Shown here: positions 42,937 through 52,539 of the stretch, in pieces
Numbering within the stretch: position 1 is the first letter of the stretch
Layout: each line of letters begins with the position of its first letter
Source of the DNA: Bhargavaea ginsengi
GTDB lineage: Bacteria; Bacillota; Bacilli; Bacillales_A; Planococcaceae
Direction: 5' to 3'
DNA length: 64,000 nucleotides
NCBI RefSeq assembly: GCF_900109165.1
Contig: NZ_FNZF01000001.1
Span: 735,376-799,375 of the forward strand
The notes under the pieces: model-generated
Database searches by the model: none
What the model was told of the DNA's origin: nothing
What the model saw: the letters and a program-made list of their open reading frames with translations, nothing else
Program-made: the position numbers and the translations under genes

Positions 42937-43916
42937 ACCACCAGCTCCTTCTTCGCCAACTTGATACATCGCGCCGCATGATCCCCTTTGACATTCAACA
43001 GATTTGGATGGGTTTGGACACATTCTTCATCGCCAAACGGACATCTCGGGTGAAACTTGCATCCTTGCGGCATTTCCGCCGGATTAGGAACAGTTCCTTC
43101 TATTGAATACAGCTCATTGACCACGTCATGGATCTTCGGCATGGAATCCAGCAGTCCTTTCGTGTACGGATGCTGGGGAGATTCGAACAATTCATGGACC
43201 GTCGCCACTTCCACGACTTCCCCGGCATACATCACGATCACCCGGTCCGCCAACTCGGCCACCACGCCGAGGTCATGGGTGATGATCATGATGCTTGTGT
43301 TGGAGGACTCCTTCAGGTTCCTCAGCAAAGTCAGGATCTGCGCCTGAATGGTCACGTCGAGAGCAGTTGTCGGTTCATCTGCAATGAGCAGCTCCGGATT
43401 GCATGATAGGGCCATCGCAATCATGACACGCTGCCTCATGCCGCCCGACAGCTGATGCGGGAACCTGCCCATAACCTTTTCGGCATCGGATATGCCGACG
43501 TTGCGCAGCATCTCTACGCCCCGTGCCTGAGCTTCTTTTTTACTGAGTCCCTCATGCAGCATCAACGGTTCCCGGAGCTGAAAGCCGATCGTGAACACCG
43601 GGTTCAGCGCGGTCATCGGTTCCTGAAAAATCATGGAGATGTCATTCCCGCGGATTTTTCGGTAATCCTTCTTGGATAACGTCCTCAAATCCTTATCCTT
43701 ATACGTTACGTCTCCATCGACGACTTCTCCGTTCGGCGGCAGAATGCCCATCAGCGCAAGCGATGTGACACTCTTTCCGCTCCCGGATTCACCGACAATC
43801 GCCAGTGTCTCTCCCTTTTTCACGGAAAAGGAGACACCGTTGACTGTTGTGATATAGCCGTCATCTGTCTTGAATCTTACTTTGAGTCCATCCACCTTCA
43901 GGAGCTCTTCCCCCAT
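42933..43916 (-). CDS. Peptide ABC transporter ATP-binding protein (DppD/OppD-like)
   Basis: 327 residues from ATG 43916 (GGGAGGA upstream) rather than the ATG at 43934 that overlaps the permease stop. Walker [10 protein letters not shown], signature [15 protein letters not shown], Walker [13 protein letters not shown], and [14 protein letters not shown] at the C-terminus. It pairs with the DppF-like subunit to drive peptide import. Confidence 0.95.
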   Translation of the reverse strand: MGEELLKVDGLKVRFKTDDGYITTVNGVSFSVKKGETLAIVGESGSGKSVTSLALMGILPPNGEVVDGDVTYKDKDLRTLSKKDYRKIRGNDISMIFQEPMTALNPVFTIGFQLREPLMLHEGLSKKEAQARGVEMLRNVGISDAEKVMGRFPHQLSGGMRQRVMIAMALSCNPELLIADEPTTALDVTIQAQILTLLRNLKESSNTSIMIITHDLGVVAELADRVIVMYAGEVVEVATVHELFESPQHPYTKGLLDSMPKIHDVVNELYSIEGTVPNPAEMPQGCKFHPRCPFGDEECVQTHPNLLNVKGDHAARCIKLAKKELVV

Positions 43917-43933
43917 ATTGAGTCCTCCCTTCA

Positions 43934-44836
43934 TTAGTCCTTGATTTTCGGATCGAGCACATCACGCAGCCAGTCTCCAAAGAAGATGACTCCGAGTACC
44001 GTAATGGTGATCGCAAGGCCAGGGAAAGTCGCTACCCACCAACTTGTGGCGATATACTCCCTGCCGTCGCTCAGCATCAGTCCCCAGGAAACATCAGGCG
44101 ATTGGATGCCGAGCCCGAGAAAGCTCAGGCTCGCTTCCATGATGATGGTCGACGCCACATTCAGTGTGGCAATGACGATAAACGAAGAAATGACGTTCGG
44201 CAGAATATATTTCACGATGATCCTGAAGTCCAGCGCACCAATCGCCTTTGCCGATCGCACATAATCCCGTTCCTTTACACTGAGCGTCTCACTTCTCACC
44301 ATCCGGGCGTAGACGACCCAGGACGTTCCGCCGAGAACCAGGATCAGGGTCATCAGGCTCGGCCCCATGACAGCAAGGATGATCAGCATAAACAGGATAC
44401 TTGGGATGGCGAGGAACGAGTCGACCAAGCGCATGATGATGAAATCCCACGCTTTTCCGTAGTACCCGGCAAGCAGTCCCATGACGATTCCGATAGCTCC
44501 CGCCAGCAGGACCGCGCTGATCCCGACGAGCAGGGAAACCCGCGAACCGTAGATGATCCGGCTCAGGACATCACGCCCGAGGTTGTCGGTGCCGAGCGGA
44601 TAGCTCATGTTCCCACCATCCAGCCAGAAAGGAGGAACCAGGCGGTTCATGATGTCCGTTTTCGCGGGATCATGCGCCGCCAGCAATGGAGCGAATATCG
44701 CAATTAGCGTGACCAGAACGACAATGACCAGGCCCAGCATCCCCGTGCGGCTTCTTAACAGTCTCCGGAATAAGGCGCCAATAGCTGACTTGGGCTTATT
44801 GGATGAACGGGGGACAGATTCGGTGATTTGCGCCAT
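43934..44836 (-). CDS. Peptide ABC transporter permease (DppC-like)
   Basis: 300 residues with six predicted membrane helices and a long N-terminal extension typical of DppC/OppC. The EAA-type coupling loop is GTSWVVYARMVRSETLSVKE. Conserved N-terminal segment DIMNRLVPPFWLDGG and PLGTDNLGRDVLSRIIYGSR. It follows dppB by 13 bp. Confidence 0.95.
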   Translation of the reverse strand: MAQITESVPRSSNKPKSAIGALFRRLLRSRTGMLGLVIVVLVTLIAIFAPLLAAHDPAKTDIMNRLVPPFWLDGGNMSYPLGTDNLGRDVLSRIIYGSRVSLLVGISAVLLAGAIGIVMGLLAGYYGKAWDFIIMRLVDSFLAIPSILFMLIILAVMGPSLMTLILVLGGTSWVVYARMVRSETLSVKERDYVRSAKAIGALDFRIIVKYILPNVISSFIVIATLNVASTIIMEASLSFLGLGIQSPDVSWGLMLSDGREYIATSWWVATFPGLAITITVLGVIFFGDWLRDVLDPKIKD

Positions 44837-44849
44837 CGTCCCTCCTCCT

Positions 44850-45764
44850 TTACTCGTATTTGATCCGCGGATCCAGCAAGCGGTAGATCAGATCCGCACT
44901 CAGGTTACTTAAGATGACAAAGATGGCGATGATGAACGTCGCCGCCTGCACAACCGCCATGTCACGCAGGTTCACAGCCTGGACGAGCAGTTGCCCGAGG
45001 CCCGGCCATGCAAAGACCGTTTCAGTGATCAGGGTGCCGCCCACGAGCGTGGCCGTCTGAAGGGCCATGATCGTCACGACCGGGATAAGCGCGTTTCTGA
45101 ACGCATGCTGATTGACGACAACCGTTTCACGGAGACCTTTGCTCCTCGCGGTCCTGATAAAGTCCTGTCCCAAAATCTCCAGCATGCTCGACCGGATCAG
45201 GCGGGTCATCTCGGCAGCAATACCCGTGCCAAGCGTGATTGCCGGCAGCACCAGATGCGCCAGTGTCCCTCTCCCCGATACCGGGAGAAGCTGGAAAGTC
45301 ACCGAGAAGAACAGGATGAGCATGATCCCCAGCCAGAAGTTCGGCATCGCCTTTCCGACGACCGCCCCACCAGTGATAAACAGGTCCAGCACGCTGTTCC
45401 GCTTGATCGCGGACAAAATCCCGAGCGGGACGGAGATGATAACGGCCACGATCATCGAGGCAATGGCGAGCTCCAGTGTCGCGGGCAACCTCTCCAGCAC
45501 CAGATCCAGTGCATCCATGTTGTACCGGAATGAATCCCCAAAGTCCCCTTTCACCAGATCTCCAAGGAAAGCCAGGTACTGAACAGGCAGAGGGTCATTG
45601 AGTCCGAGAGATTCCCTGAGTGTGTCGCGTTCCTCGGCAGTCGCATTTTCAGGGAGCATCAGTGAAACTGGATCCCCGGTGAGCCGCATGAGCACAAAGA
45701 CGATCATAGTGATCAATAAGAGGACCGGGATCGTTTTTAGAAGGCTCTTCAGTAAGTACTTCAT
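44850..45764 (-). CDS. Peptide ABC transporter permease (DppB-like)
   Basis: 304 residues from ATG 45764 (GGAGG upstream; the frame is open to 45785). Six membrane helices, with family segment LGLNDPLPVQYLAFLGDLVK and the EAA loop IRSSMLEILGQDFIRTARSK. It follows the binding protein gene but is separated from it by a hairpin terminator. Confidence 0.95.
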   Translation of the reverse strand: MKYLLKSLLKTIPVLLLITMIVFVLMRLTGDPVSLMLPENATAEERDTLRESLGLNDPLPVQYLAFLGDLVKGDFGDSFRYNMDALDLVLERLPATLELAIASMIVAVIISVPLGILSAIKRNSVLDLFITGGAVVGKAMPNFWLGIMLILFFSVTFQLLPVSGRGTLAHLVLPAITLGTGIAAEMTRLIRSSMLEILGQDFIRTARSKGLRETVVVNQHAFRNALIPVVTIMALQTATLVGGTLITETVFAWPGLGQLLVQAVNLRDMAVVQAATFIIAIFVILSNLSADLIYRLLDPRIKYE

Positions 45765-45781
45765 CTCTTTCCTCCTCTGAA

Positions 45782-45808
45782 CCAAAAAAGAGGGGAAGCC
45801 CCTCTCTT
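45782..45808 (-). terminator. Intercistronic terminator/attenuator after binding protein gene
   Basis: Minus-strand AGAGGGGCTTCCCCTCT hairpin plus six T residues, 2 bp after the binding-protein stop and before dppB. Partial termination here would keep binding protein in excess over the membrane subunits. Confidence 0.8.
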
Positions 45809-45810
45809 TG

Positions 45811-47367
45811 TTATTTCAAATTAACCGAGTCGGCATAGAACATTTCGTCCAGACGAGGCTCATAATCGATCCGGTCATTAATGCCCGTGATCGCTTCCAG
45901 CTGGTAAAGGTAGATATGCGGACGGTCTTCAGCAACGAGTTCCTGTGCTTCCTGATACTGTGCGGAACGTTCTTCAGCATTCATGTTGGTTTCCGCTGTC
46001 TCGAGAAGCTGTTCCGTTTCAGGGTTGTTGTAGTCCGTCTCGCCGGCAGCCTGCTCGAATGTGAGCCGCTCCAGTGCGAGCGATGCGTCAAACATCGAGT
46101 TGCCGTAGCCGATAAGGAACATGTCTCCGAATGTACGGTTCTGATACTTTTCGTTAAATGCGCTCCACTCCAGTAGCTCCAGATCGATCGTGATGCCGAC
46201 TTCTCCGAGCATCGCACTCATGAGCTCAACCGATTCTTTGTCCTTCAGGTAACGGCCGTTCGGAGAGCTGAGTGTCAGCTCCAATCCATCCGCGTAACCC
46301 GCTTCCGCCAACAGTTCCTTCGCACGTTCCGGATCATAGAGGGAAGTACCGTACAGGGACTCGTTTGCCCCTGTATTGCCCGGCGTTACACGCGTACGGG
46401 TCACCGTACCGGCTCCGCCCATCAGGGATTCAACGATAGCTTCTTTGTCGATTGTGAGATCGATCGCTTCACGTACTTTCGGATCGCTGGTCGGATTGCC
46501 TTCCGCCGTTCTCAGCACGAGCATCATGACCCGCTGTGTCGGCGTCTGCTCGACGTGAACACCTTCAGTTCCTTCAATCCGCTCCACATCGGTCGGCGGG
46601 ACGTTTACCGCGACATCCACTCCGCCGGTCATGAGCTCGGATACACGGGTGGAGTCCTCAGGAATAGCCCTGAATACGAGCTCGTCCCATTTCGGCGCTT
46701 CGCCGAAGTACTCTTCGTTCGCCACCAAAGTCAGACGGTCGTCTTTTTTCCACTCCTGGAATTTGTACGGGCCTGTACCGACCGGCTCTTCCAGGAACAC
46801 GTCCCAGCCTTCAGATTCGATATAGTTTTTCGGCAGCATACCCGACCCGAGACGGGACAGACGGTTCAGCAATGCCGGCTCCGGACCGTTCGTTACAATC
46901 TCCACTTCGTAATCGCCGAGAACATTGACCTCTTTGATCTGATTGTAGTTGCCGTATTCAAGGAGGGAATCGTCTTTCGCAACACGCTCCAGCGTGAATT
47001 TCACGTCTTCTGCGGTGAAGTCATCACCGTTATGGAACTTGACACCTTCACGCAGCTTAAATGTCCAAGTGGTTTCGTCCTTGTTCTCCCAGCTTTCAGC
47101 CAGGTCAGGGAGGAACCCTTCTTCTCCGCCGTTCTTGACCAGATAGTTGAACATATTGACATGCACGGCTTCAGTCGATGTGTTGTTGTGGTCATGGATA
47201 TCAAATGTCGCCATGTCACTGCCGTTTGCAACGACGAGTGTCTTGCTGTCACTTTGTTCTACCGGTTCCGAGCTTTCCTGGCCTTCTGTATCCCCGTTGT
47301 CCGAACAGCCCGCCATCAGTAATGCGAGACTAAGAAACGCCGCTGCTGTTTTCCACCTGAACTTCAT
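45811..47367 (-). CDS. Peptide-binding lipoprotein (solute-binding family 5)
   Basis: 518 residues. The lipoprotein signal ends LALLMAGC (Cys21), followed by a flexible acidic linker. The family 5 marker EGVKFHNGDDFTAEDVKFTL is present at about residue 110. It captures peptides outside the membrane for the DppBCDF-like importer. Its ATG overlaps the M20 amidohydrolase stop (ATGA), so hydrolase and binding protein are co-translated. The link with two M20 hydrolases suggests acylated peptides or dipeptides as ligands. Confidence 0.95.
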   Translation of the reverse strand: MKFRWKTAAAFLSLALLMAGCSDNGDTEGQESSEPVEQSDSKTLVVANGSDMATFDIHDHNNTSTEAVHVNMFNYLVKNGGEEGFLPDLAESWENKDETTWTFKLREGVKFHNGDDFTAEDVKFTLERVAKDDSLLEYGNYNQIKEVNVLGDYEVEIVTNGPEPALLNRLSRLGSGMLPKNYIESEGWDVFLEEPVGTGPYKFQEWKKDDRLTLVANEEYFGEAPKWDELVFRAIPEDSTRVSELMTGGVDVAVNVPPTDVERIEGTEGVHVEQTPTQRVMMLVLRTAEGNPTSDPKVREAIDLTIDKEAIVESLMGGAGTVTRTRVTPGNTGANESLYGTSLYDPERAKELLAEAGYADGLELTLSSPNGRYLKDKESVELMSAMLGEVGITIDLELLEWSAFNEKYQNRTFGDMFLIGYGNSMFDASLALERLTFEQAAGETDYNNPETEQLLETAETNMNAEERSAQYQEAQELVAEDRPHIYLYQLEAITGINDRIDYEPRLDEMFYADSVNLK

Positions 47368-48608
47368 CTGAAATCCCCCTTTTCGTTTTCCAAGAACTGT
47401 TTGGTCAGTGCGATTAAAACCGACATGCCGTACAAGAATGCTTCTTCATCCACATTAAATCGGGAATTGTGATTCGGAAACGCTGTGCGCTCATTTTCCC
47501 CGCGGGTCCCGAGACGGAAAAACACAGACGGGACCTCATTGGAGAAATAAGAGAAATCCTCCCCGCCCATCGAAGGCAACGTCTCCTTCAAGGCATCCGG
47601 ACCATAGAGCGTGCCGATTGTTTCTTCCAGCATCCGGCGCGGAACGTCGCCCACTTTTATGGAAGGCGGGCCGTATTGATAGTCAAGCGTGCAATCCCCG
47701 CCAAACCCTCTTGCCACCCCTTCCGAGATGGAGCGGATCTTCTCTTCCATCTGAGCCCTTGTTTCCGGCTTCAGGGTCCGGACAGTTCCTGCCACCGTCA
47801 CGGTATCAGGGATAATCGTCGCTTTCGTGCCGGCCTTGAGCTGCCCGAAGCTGAGGACCACCGAATCCAGCGGATCTGTCTGCCGGCTGACAATCTGCTG
47901 CAGCGCAACCAGTGCCTGGGCAGCAATCATGATCGGATCGACCGTCTGGTGCGGATGGGCCGCGTGCCCGCCCTTTCCTTTAAACTGGAGTTCGAAAATA
48001 TCCACCGCAGCACACGTGAATTCCGCTGACGCCAGGGAAAATTCCCCGGTCCTGATCGTCGGATGCACGTGAAGGCCGGCCATCACATCCACTTGCGGAT
48101 CTTCAAGCGCCTGATCTTTGATCATCGCCTGAGCACCCTTACCGATTTCCTCGGCAGGCTGGAAAATCACTTTCAGGCTGCCTTTTTCAAGCCCCGCTTT
48201 TGAAAAGGCTTGTGCCACCCCCAGCAATATGGCTGTGTGGGCATCGTGCCCGCATGTATGGGCCACTCCGGGACGGTTGCTTTTATAAGGTTCTTCAATC
48301 TCATCATTCATGGGCAAGGCATCCATATCCGCCCGGAGTCCGACGACAGGGCCTGGCGCCTTTCCTTTCAGCAAACCGACGACGCCGGTACCCCCCACAC
48401 CTGTCCGAACTTCATATCCCCACTCGCTTAATTTGGCTGCCACAAGCTTGGCTGTTTCAGTTTCTTCAAATGCGAGTTCCGGATGCTGCCGGATGTGCCT
48501 GCGGAGCTCGACGGTTTCAGGAAATACACCACGCACCGCCTGATAGAGATCGGGATGGCTTACTTGTAACGATTCGAATTGATGAACTGCTGCTTCTGCC
48601 GCCTTCAT
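47364..48608 (-). CDS. M20 family amidohydrolase
   Basis: 414 residues of the IAA-amino acid hydrolase branch. Zinc motif HTCGHDAH, acids FQPAEEIGKGAQ, dimer-domain GKGGHAAHPHQTVDP, and GGEDFSYFSNEVPS. It starts four bases inside the preceding dipeptidase gene (ATGA) and ends four bases inside the binding protein gene. This tight packing with a peptide importer suggests hydrolysis of imported N-acyl amino acids or peptides in the cytoplasm. Confidence 0.93.
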   Translation of the reverse strand: MKAAEAAVHQFESLQVSHPDLYQAVRGVFPETVELRRHIRQHPELAFEETETAKLVAAKLSEWGYEVRTGVGGTGVVGLLKGKAPGPVVGLRADMDALPMNDEIEEPYKSNRPGVAHTCGHDAHTAILLGVAQAFSKAGLEKGSLKVIFQPAEEIGKGAQAMIKDQALEDPQVDVMAGLHVHPTIRTGEFSLASAEFTCAAVDIFELQFKGKGGHAAHPHQTVDPIMIAAQALVALQQIVSRQTDPLDSVVLSFGQLKAGTKATIIPDTVTVAGTVRTLKPETRAQMEEKIRSISEGVARGFGGDCTLDYQYGPPSIKVGDVPRRMLEETIGTLYGPDALKETLPSMGGEDFSYFSNEVPSVFFRLGTRGENERTAFPNHNSRFNVDEEAFLYGMSVLIALTKQFLENEKGDFR

Positions 48609-49984
48609 CGGACCATGCTCTTTTCTTCACTGAGACGGACACTAAACTCTTCAATCAGCATGGCCGCCATCTTGATTCCGTCGATATAGTCATCAATGCC
48701 GATGTTTTCGTTTGGCGCGTGGTTGTTGGATGTCGCATTGCCCACTCCAAATGAAGCGGATGGAATCCCCAGCGCCTGGCATAGGACATGCATCGGTCCG
48801 GTTCCCGGTGTATTCGGGACGATATTCGGCGCTTTCCCGCTGACCTTTTCAGTCACCGACGTCATCGCCTGGACCAATGTCTCCTCGGGCTTCGACCTTG
48901 CAGCCACCTCCGAGCTCCATTCATGGATCGTGATGTCTTCGAACCCATGTTGGTCGAGGTGTTCCCGCAGGGCGTTCAGGATCTTTTTAGGATCCTGTCC
49001 CGGTACCAGCCGGAAATCGATTTTCGCCTTGGCTTTTGCCGGAAGGACTGTCTTGGACCCTTCACCCGTGTACCCGCCATCAATGCCGCAGATGTTGCAG
49101 GTCGGCTCGAAAATATGCTTATGCTTCAGCTCCTTGCCTTTCAGATCCAGAAGGAAGCGGTCCAGACCGAGCGTTTCCAAAGTCGCTTTTTCGTCCAAGC
49201 GATAGGATTCCAGCAGTTCCACTTCAGACTCCGTGATTTCCTGAATGTCGTCATAGAACCCCGGAATGAGCACCCGCTCCCGCTCGTCCTTCAGCGTATT
49301 CAGCGCCCAGACAAGCCGCCAAACAGGGTTTTCAATGATCGAGGCGTTTGCGGAATGCAGATCCGTAGTGGCGCCTGTCGCCTCCAGCTCCACATAGAGC
49401 ATGCCTTTCACACCCAGTGAAAGCTGTACCGTTCCGTCAGGGTCCCGGTAGCCAAACTCCCACACACATCCGTCTGATGAGAGCTTCTCAGAGTACTTGT
49501 CCACCAGGTCAGGCAAATGGACGCTTCCGATCTCTTCTTCTCCCTCAAAGATGAACTTCACATTCATCGGAAGCTGCTTGTTGACCTGCTGGAGCGCGTG
49601 CACCGCGGCCATCCGCGCAATTAGATTGCCTTTGTTGTCTGCCACGCCGCGCGCATACAGCTTGCCATTACGGACATTCGGCTCAAATGCAGGCGTTTCC
49701 CACAGGTCAACCGGATCTTCCGGCTGCACGTCATAGTGGTTATAGAAGCTGACCGTCCCGTCGGAAGCGCCCGGCATCTCGGAGAAGACAACCGGGTAGC
49801 CTCCTGTCTCCAGCCGTTCTGAGGATGTCTTTAACTCCTTGCTGAACAGCTCTTCCACGTACCGGACCGCCTCATCCATTCCCCGCCCCTGTGCCGCAAC
49901 ACTCGGGATCTTGCAAAAGTCGACCAGCCAACGGATATACATCTCTTTGTTTTCTTCGATCACTTTCAGGACATCTGAACTCAA
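48605..49984 (-). CDS. M20 family dipeptidase
   Basis: 459 residues of the carnosinase/CNDP-like branch. Zinc motifs: FYNHYDVQPEDP, ARGVADNKGNL, IFEGEEEIGS and, in the C-terminal part, NNHAPNENIG. A GTG at 49993 would overlap the ribosome site; the TTG at 49984, nine bases after AAAGGGG, is preferred (MSSDVLKVIEENK). It is the first gene of an eight-gene minus-strand peptide uptake and cleavage operon. Such enzymes split dipeptides with unusual residues; the exact substrate is unknown. Confidence 0.92.
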   Translation of the reverse strand: MSSDVLKVIEENKEMYIRWLVDFCKIPSVAAQGRGMDEAVRYVEELFSKELKTSSERLETGGYPVVFSEMPGASDGTVSFYNHYDVQPEDPVDLWETPAFEPNVRNGKLYARGVADNKGNLIARMAAVHALQQVNKQLPMNVKFIFEGEEEIGSVHLPDLVDKYSEKLSSDGCVWEFGYRDPDGTVQLSLGVKGMLYVELEATGATTDLHSANASIIENPVWRLVWALNTLKDERERVLIPGFYDDIQEITESEVELLESYRLDEKATLETLGLDRFLLDLKGKELKHKHIFEPTCNICGIDGGYTGEGSKTVLPAKAKAKIDFRLVPGQDPKKILNALREHLDQHGFEDITIHEWSSEVAARSKPEETLVQAMTSVTEKVSGKAPNIVPNTPGTGPMHVLCQALGIPSASFGVGNATSNNHAPNENIGIDDYIDGIKMAAMLIEEFSVRLSEEKSMVR

Positions 49985-50021
49985 ACAACACACCCCTTTA
50001 GTTACGGAATATTTCCTTAAT

Positions 50022-50060
50022 GTTGTTACAACTTTAATCGATGCATATTAGGAATGTCAA
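50022..50060 (-). promoter_or_regulatory. Promoter and operator candidate of the peptide operon
   Basis: Minus-strand TTGACA (50055-50060) and TTAAAG (50032-50037), 17-bp spacing. A perfect palindrome GTTGTTACAAC (50022-50032) abuts the -10 box and could bind the operon's own regulator. Confidence 0.5.
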
Positions 50061-50132
50061 TAAAGTTTTTAGATTTTTATAAATAGAATGTGTTTTCTAT
50101 TAACAATAGCTTCTATAAATTTTGTGCAAAAT

Positions 50133-50158
50133 AAAAAGCAGCCGCGCGGGCTGCTTTC
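50133..50158 (-). terminator. Terminator after PNPOx fragment (AAAGCAGCC stem)
   Basis: AAAAAGCAGCC/GGGCTGCTTT hairpin, just downstream of the truncated PNPOx-family gene on the minus strand. Confidence 0.8.
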
Positions 50159-50163
50159 ATTCA

Positions 50164-50493
50164 TTACTTATCCAATTCCAACGTCTCATTAATCTCCGCC
50201 GACTCTGCATCTTTCCCAGTCATCCGCTTATACATAAACGCGATGTTCTTCACGAGACTGCCGCTCTCCCAGTACTCGGCAGCTTCGGCTTTAACTTTTA
50301 TTAGGATGACGTCGGGATCGTCGTAAGTGGTTTGCATGATTTTCTCGTAGGCTTTGCTCCAAAGTTCTTCTTTCTTGGCCATGTCTTCAACGATTTCAGC
50401 CCGGCCGCGGATGGAGACGTAGGATTTTCCGGCGTAGGCGACGTTGACGTCTTTGTTGTGGAGGATTTCTTTGTATTTGTCGGTTTCTTTCTT
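50164..50493 (-). pseudogene. PNPOx-family gene fragment (lacks N-terminal third)
   Basis: Nearly identical to the intact gene at 57.7-58.2 kb from KKETDKYKEILHNKD to the stop, with changes such as KDAESAEINE for QDPESAEINE. The first 50 or so residues, including the flavin-site start of the family, are missing; upstream of about 50493 the sequence switches abruptly to an FAH gene. No start codon suited to expression. Confidence 0.85.
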
Positions 50494-50846
50494 GATCGAT
50501 GATTGTTGTATAGCTGGCGATATAATCCATCGCGTCTGCTTCTTCCACATCCTTGCATACCTTACCGATGATAACTCCCAGCTCTGCTTCAGAAATCGTC
50601 CGTTCAGATTGGCGGGGAATGTTGAGCGTCTCGCCGGGTCCGATGATGGTCGTCGTCGGTTTCATGAAGCTCGCCGGCTCGGTGTTCGGAGCGATTCACC
50701 GAGATCCGATGCGTGGCCTACATAATTCAGTCCGTTTCCTCAGATTTTCGAAGGATTGCGGCAGCGGTTGGTAGTCGAGAGACGCCGTGTCCGCCCCTGC
50801 AATCATCCCGTTCTGGATCTTCTCTTTCCTTTCCCGGTTGAACCAG
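50494..50846 (-). pseudogene. FAH-family gene fragment fused to PNPOx fragment
   Basis: The sequence matches the middle of the FAH gene at 36.6-37.6 kb: MKPTTTIIGPGETLNIPRQ and SEAELGVIIGKVCKDVEEAD are clear, ending at the SYTTIID point where the PNPOx fragment begins. Further upstream, frameshifts break the frame but bases around 50710-50846 still follow the parent (region of 37252-37395). Both ends of the gene are gone. A dead chimera from recombination between duplicated genes. Confidence 0.88.
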
Positions 50847-50879
50847 TTCATATTCCTCAGCTACCACAACTTTAAAAAC

Positions 50880-51581
50880 TTATTGGTCTATGAGGATACC
50901 AATTTGCTTTTGTGTTTCTTTATCAAACTTTCCTTTGGGGTTTGCTTTAGTCGGCAGTGTTCCGTGGAAAGGGAATAATTCTCTTTTGGCCACTTCATAT
51001 ATTCGCCGAAGTTCACTTACAGGGTCTTCATGTTCATCGACTCTTAAATCAACTAACGGATAGTCTTCTGAAGAATAAACGAGTACTGCAGCCGATTGTC
51101 TGCCACGCTTATCACCTCCAGCGGCTTGACCTTCCTCTAGCGCCTTTATTAATCGGTCCGCTAGAGGGAGAGTCTGATTTTCCTCGAATCCTCTCTGAGT
51201 TTCCAGAATAGTTTTTTCGCCTACCAGCATGTTACCTGCTATAGCGAATCCATCGCCTACTACATCGCCGAACCACCCATCACATTGTTCTCCGGTAAAT
51301 GCTACGGTGTTGCCATTCTTATCTACTACCGTAAACTGTCTGATTGAAGGCTCTGGGTCTTCCTTTATCAAAAGCTCTTTGACCTCTTGTGCAGTCATTC
51401 CTTGTTCAAGGTATTTCAGACCATTAATACCTATATAGGGATTCACAAAGGACTGTGTTGCGATCGCTCCTACGCCTGCTTTGACAAAGGGGCAGAGTGA
51501 TCCAACAGCCGGAACCTTAGTCGTTACTGCCACCCCAAGCTGATTGGTCTTCTTGCAGATTGCTGCTATAGAAAATGTCAT
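50880..51581 (-). CDS. DUF1028 family protein (Ntn-hydrolase-like)
   Basis: 233 residues beginning MTFSIAAICKKTNQLGVAVT, the diagnostic start of DUF1028 proteins, with AGVGAIATQSFVNPYIG and GNMLVGEKTILETQ. The fold is thought to be Ntn-hydrolase-like, and homologues often lie beside amidases and transporters in catabolic clusters; no activity is firmly established. It is the last gene of the operon with the carbon-nitrogen hydrolase (41-bp gap) and symporter. AT-rich like the rest of that cluster. Confidence 0.85.
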   Translation of the reverse strand: MTFSIAAICKKTNQLGVAVTTKVPAVGSLCPFVKAGVGAIATQSFVNPYIGINGLKYLEQGMTAQEVKELLIKEDPEPSIRQFTVVDKNGNTVAFTGEQCDGWFGDVVGDGFAIAGNMLVGEKTILETQRGFEENQTLPLADRLIKALEEGQAAGGDKRGRQSAAVLVYSSEDYPLVDLRVDEHEDPVSELRRIYEVAKRELFPFHGTLPTKANPKGKFDKETQKQIGILIDQ

Positions 51582-51621
51582 CCGGGATTTCTCCTTTGAT
51601 TACTGAATTTTCCTCTGTTAT

Positions 51622-52485
51622 TTAATTCAATATTTTGGATTCATCAAGACTATAAACTTCCTCACGTCGGTCTCCTAAAATGTGATTTTGCTTACTTAAC
51701 TTGCGTGCGCTCTCAACCTCCTCAAGATTAAGAGTCGCTGTGATGATTTCCTCTTTATCGAAGCTGGCTGGTCCGCTTTCAATTGCTCCGGTAGGACGAA
51801 TAATCAGGCTGTTCCCTAAAAATCGTCTTTCTCTTTCCACACCTACACGATTTGCAGCAACAATAAATACACCATTTGTATGCGCGCTGGCCATGCAAAT
51901 ATGGACTACCACCGGTGTATCTCCCTGTCTGTAGTCTGGCAGTGGGACCCAGTTTGTACACACTGCAACTATTTCGGCGCCATTCAAAGAACACATTCTG
52001 AAAATCTCTGGGAACCAAACATCATAGCAAATCAGCAAGGCAACCTTGCCTATCGGAGTATCAAATACAGGTACCCCTGACTCCCCTGGAACAAAGAAAT
52101 TTTTCTCGTCATCCCATAAGTGTACTTTTCGATATGAACCGATTAATCCATTTGGTCCGATTAATACTGCTGAATTATATAAAATCTCCCCGTCCCTTTC
52201 GTTTATACCAGCCGCAATATATACGTCATTTTCTTTGGCGCACGCTTCCCATGCTTTAATCGTTTCTCCCTTTTCACTTACGACAGGTTCTGATAGATCA
52301 AACGCTTCTTTCTTGCTATTAAATACATATCCACTATTGCAGAGTTCAGGTAGGACAACCAATTGTGCCCCATTCTTGGATGCTTCTTTTATTAATTCAA
52401 TAGAGCGATTGATATTCTCTTGTTTTTTTCCGACTTTAGGATCAAATTGACAGCATGCGACCTTTGTTTGGGACTTTGTCGTCAT
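51622..52485 (-). CDS. Carbon-nitrogen hydrolase (amidase branch of nitrilase superfamily)
   Basis: 287 residues from ATG 52485 (AGGGTGAG upstream). Triad residues: Glu in VVLPELCNSGYVF, Lys in YRKVHLWDDEK, Cys in LLICYDVWFPE. The CYD context and lack of a nitrilase-type CWEN place it with N-carbamoyl amidases, aliphatic amidases and omega-amidases. It follows a 40-residue membrane protein gene by about 54 bp in the symporter operon. With the DUF1028 and M20 proteins it suggests stepwise hydrolysis of an amide or carbamoyl compound. Confidence 0.9.
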   Translation of the reverse strand: MTTKSQTKVACCQFDPKVGKKQENINRSIELIKEASKNGAQLVVLPELCNSGYVFNSKKEAFDLSEPVVSEKGETIKAWEACAKENDVYIAAGINERDGEILYNSAVLIGPNGLIGSYRKVHLWDDEKNFFVPGESGVPVFDTPIGKVALLICYDVWFPEIFRMCSLNGAEIVAVCTNWVPLPDYRQGDTPVVVHICMASAHTNGVFIVAANRVGVERERRFLGNSLIIRPTGAIESGPASFDKEEIITATLNLEEVESARKLSKQNHILGDRREEVYSLDESKILN

Positions 52486-52539
52486 AATATTTCTCACCCT
52501 CATTACATTATTTTTTAGGAATTCAAATAAATTTTTTTC

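Noticed and set aside
46555-47322. 255-residue plus-strand frame opposite the peptide-binding lipoprotein
   Set aside because: Antisense to a gene with a clear lipobox and family motif; no supporting features.
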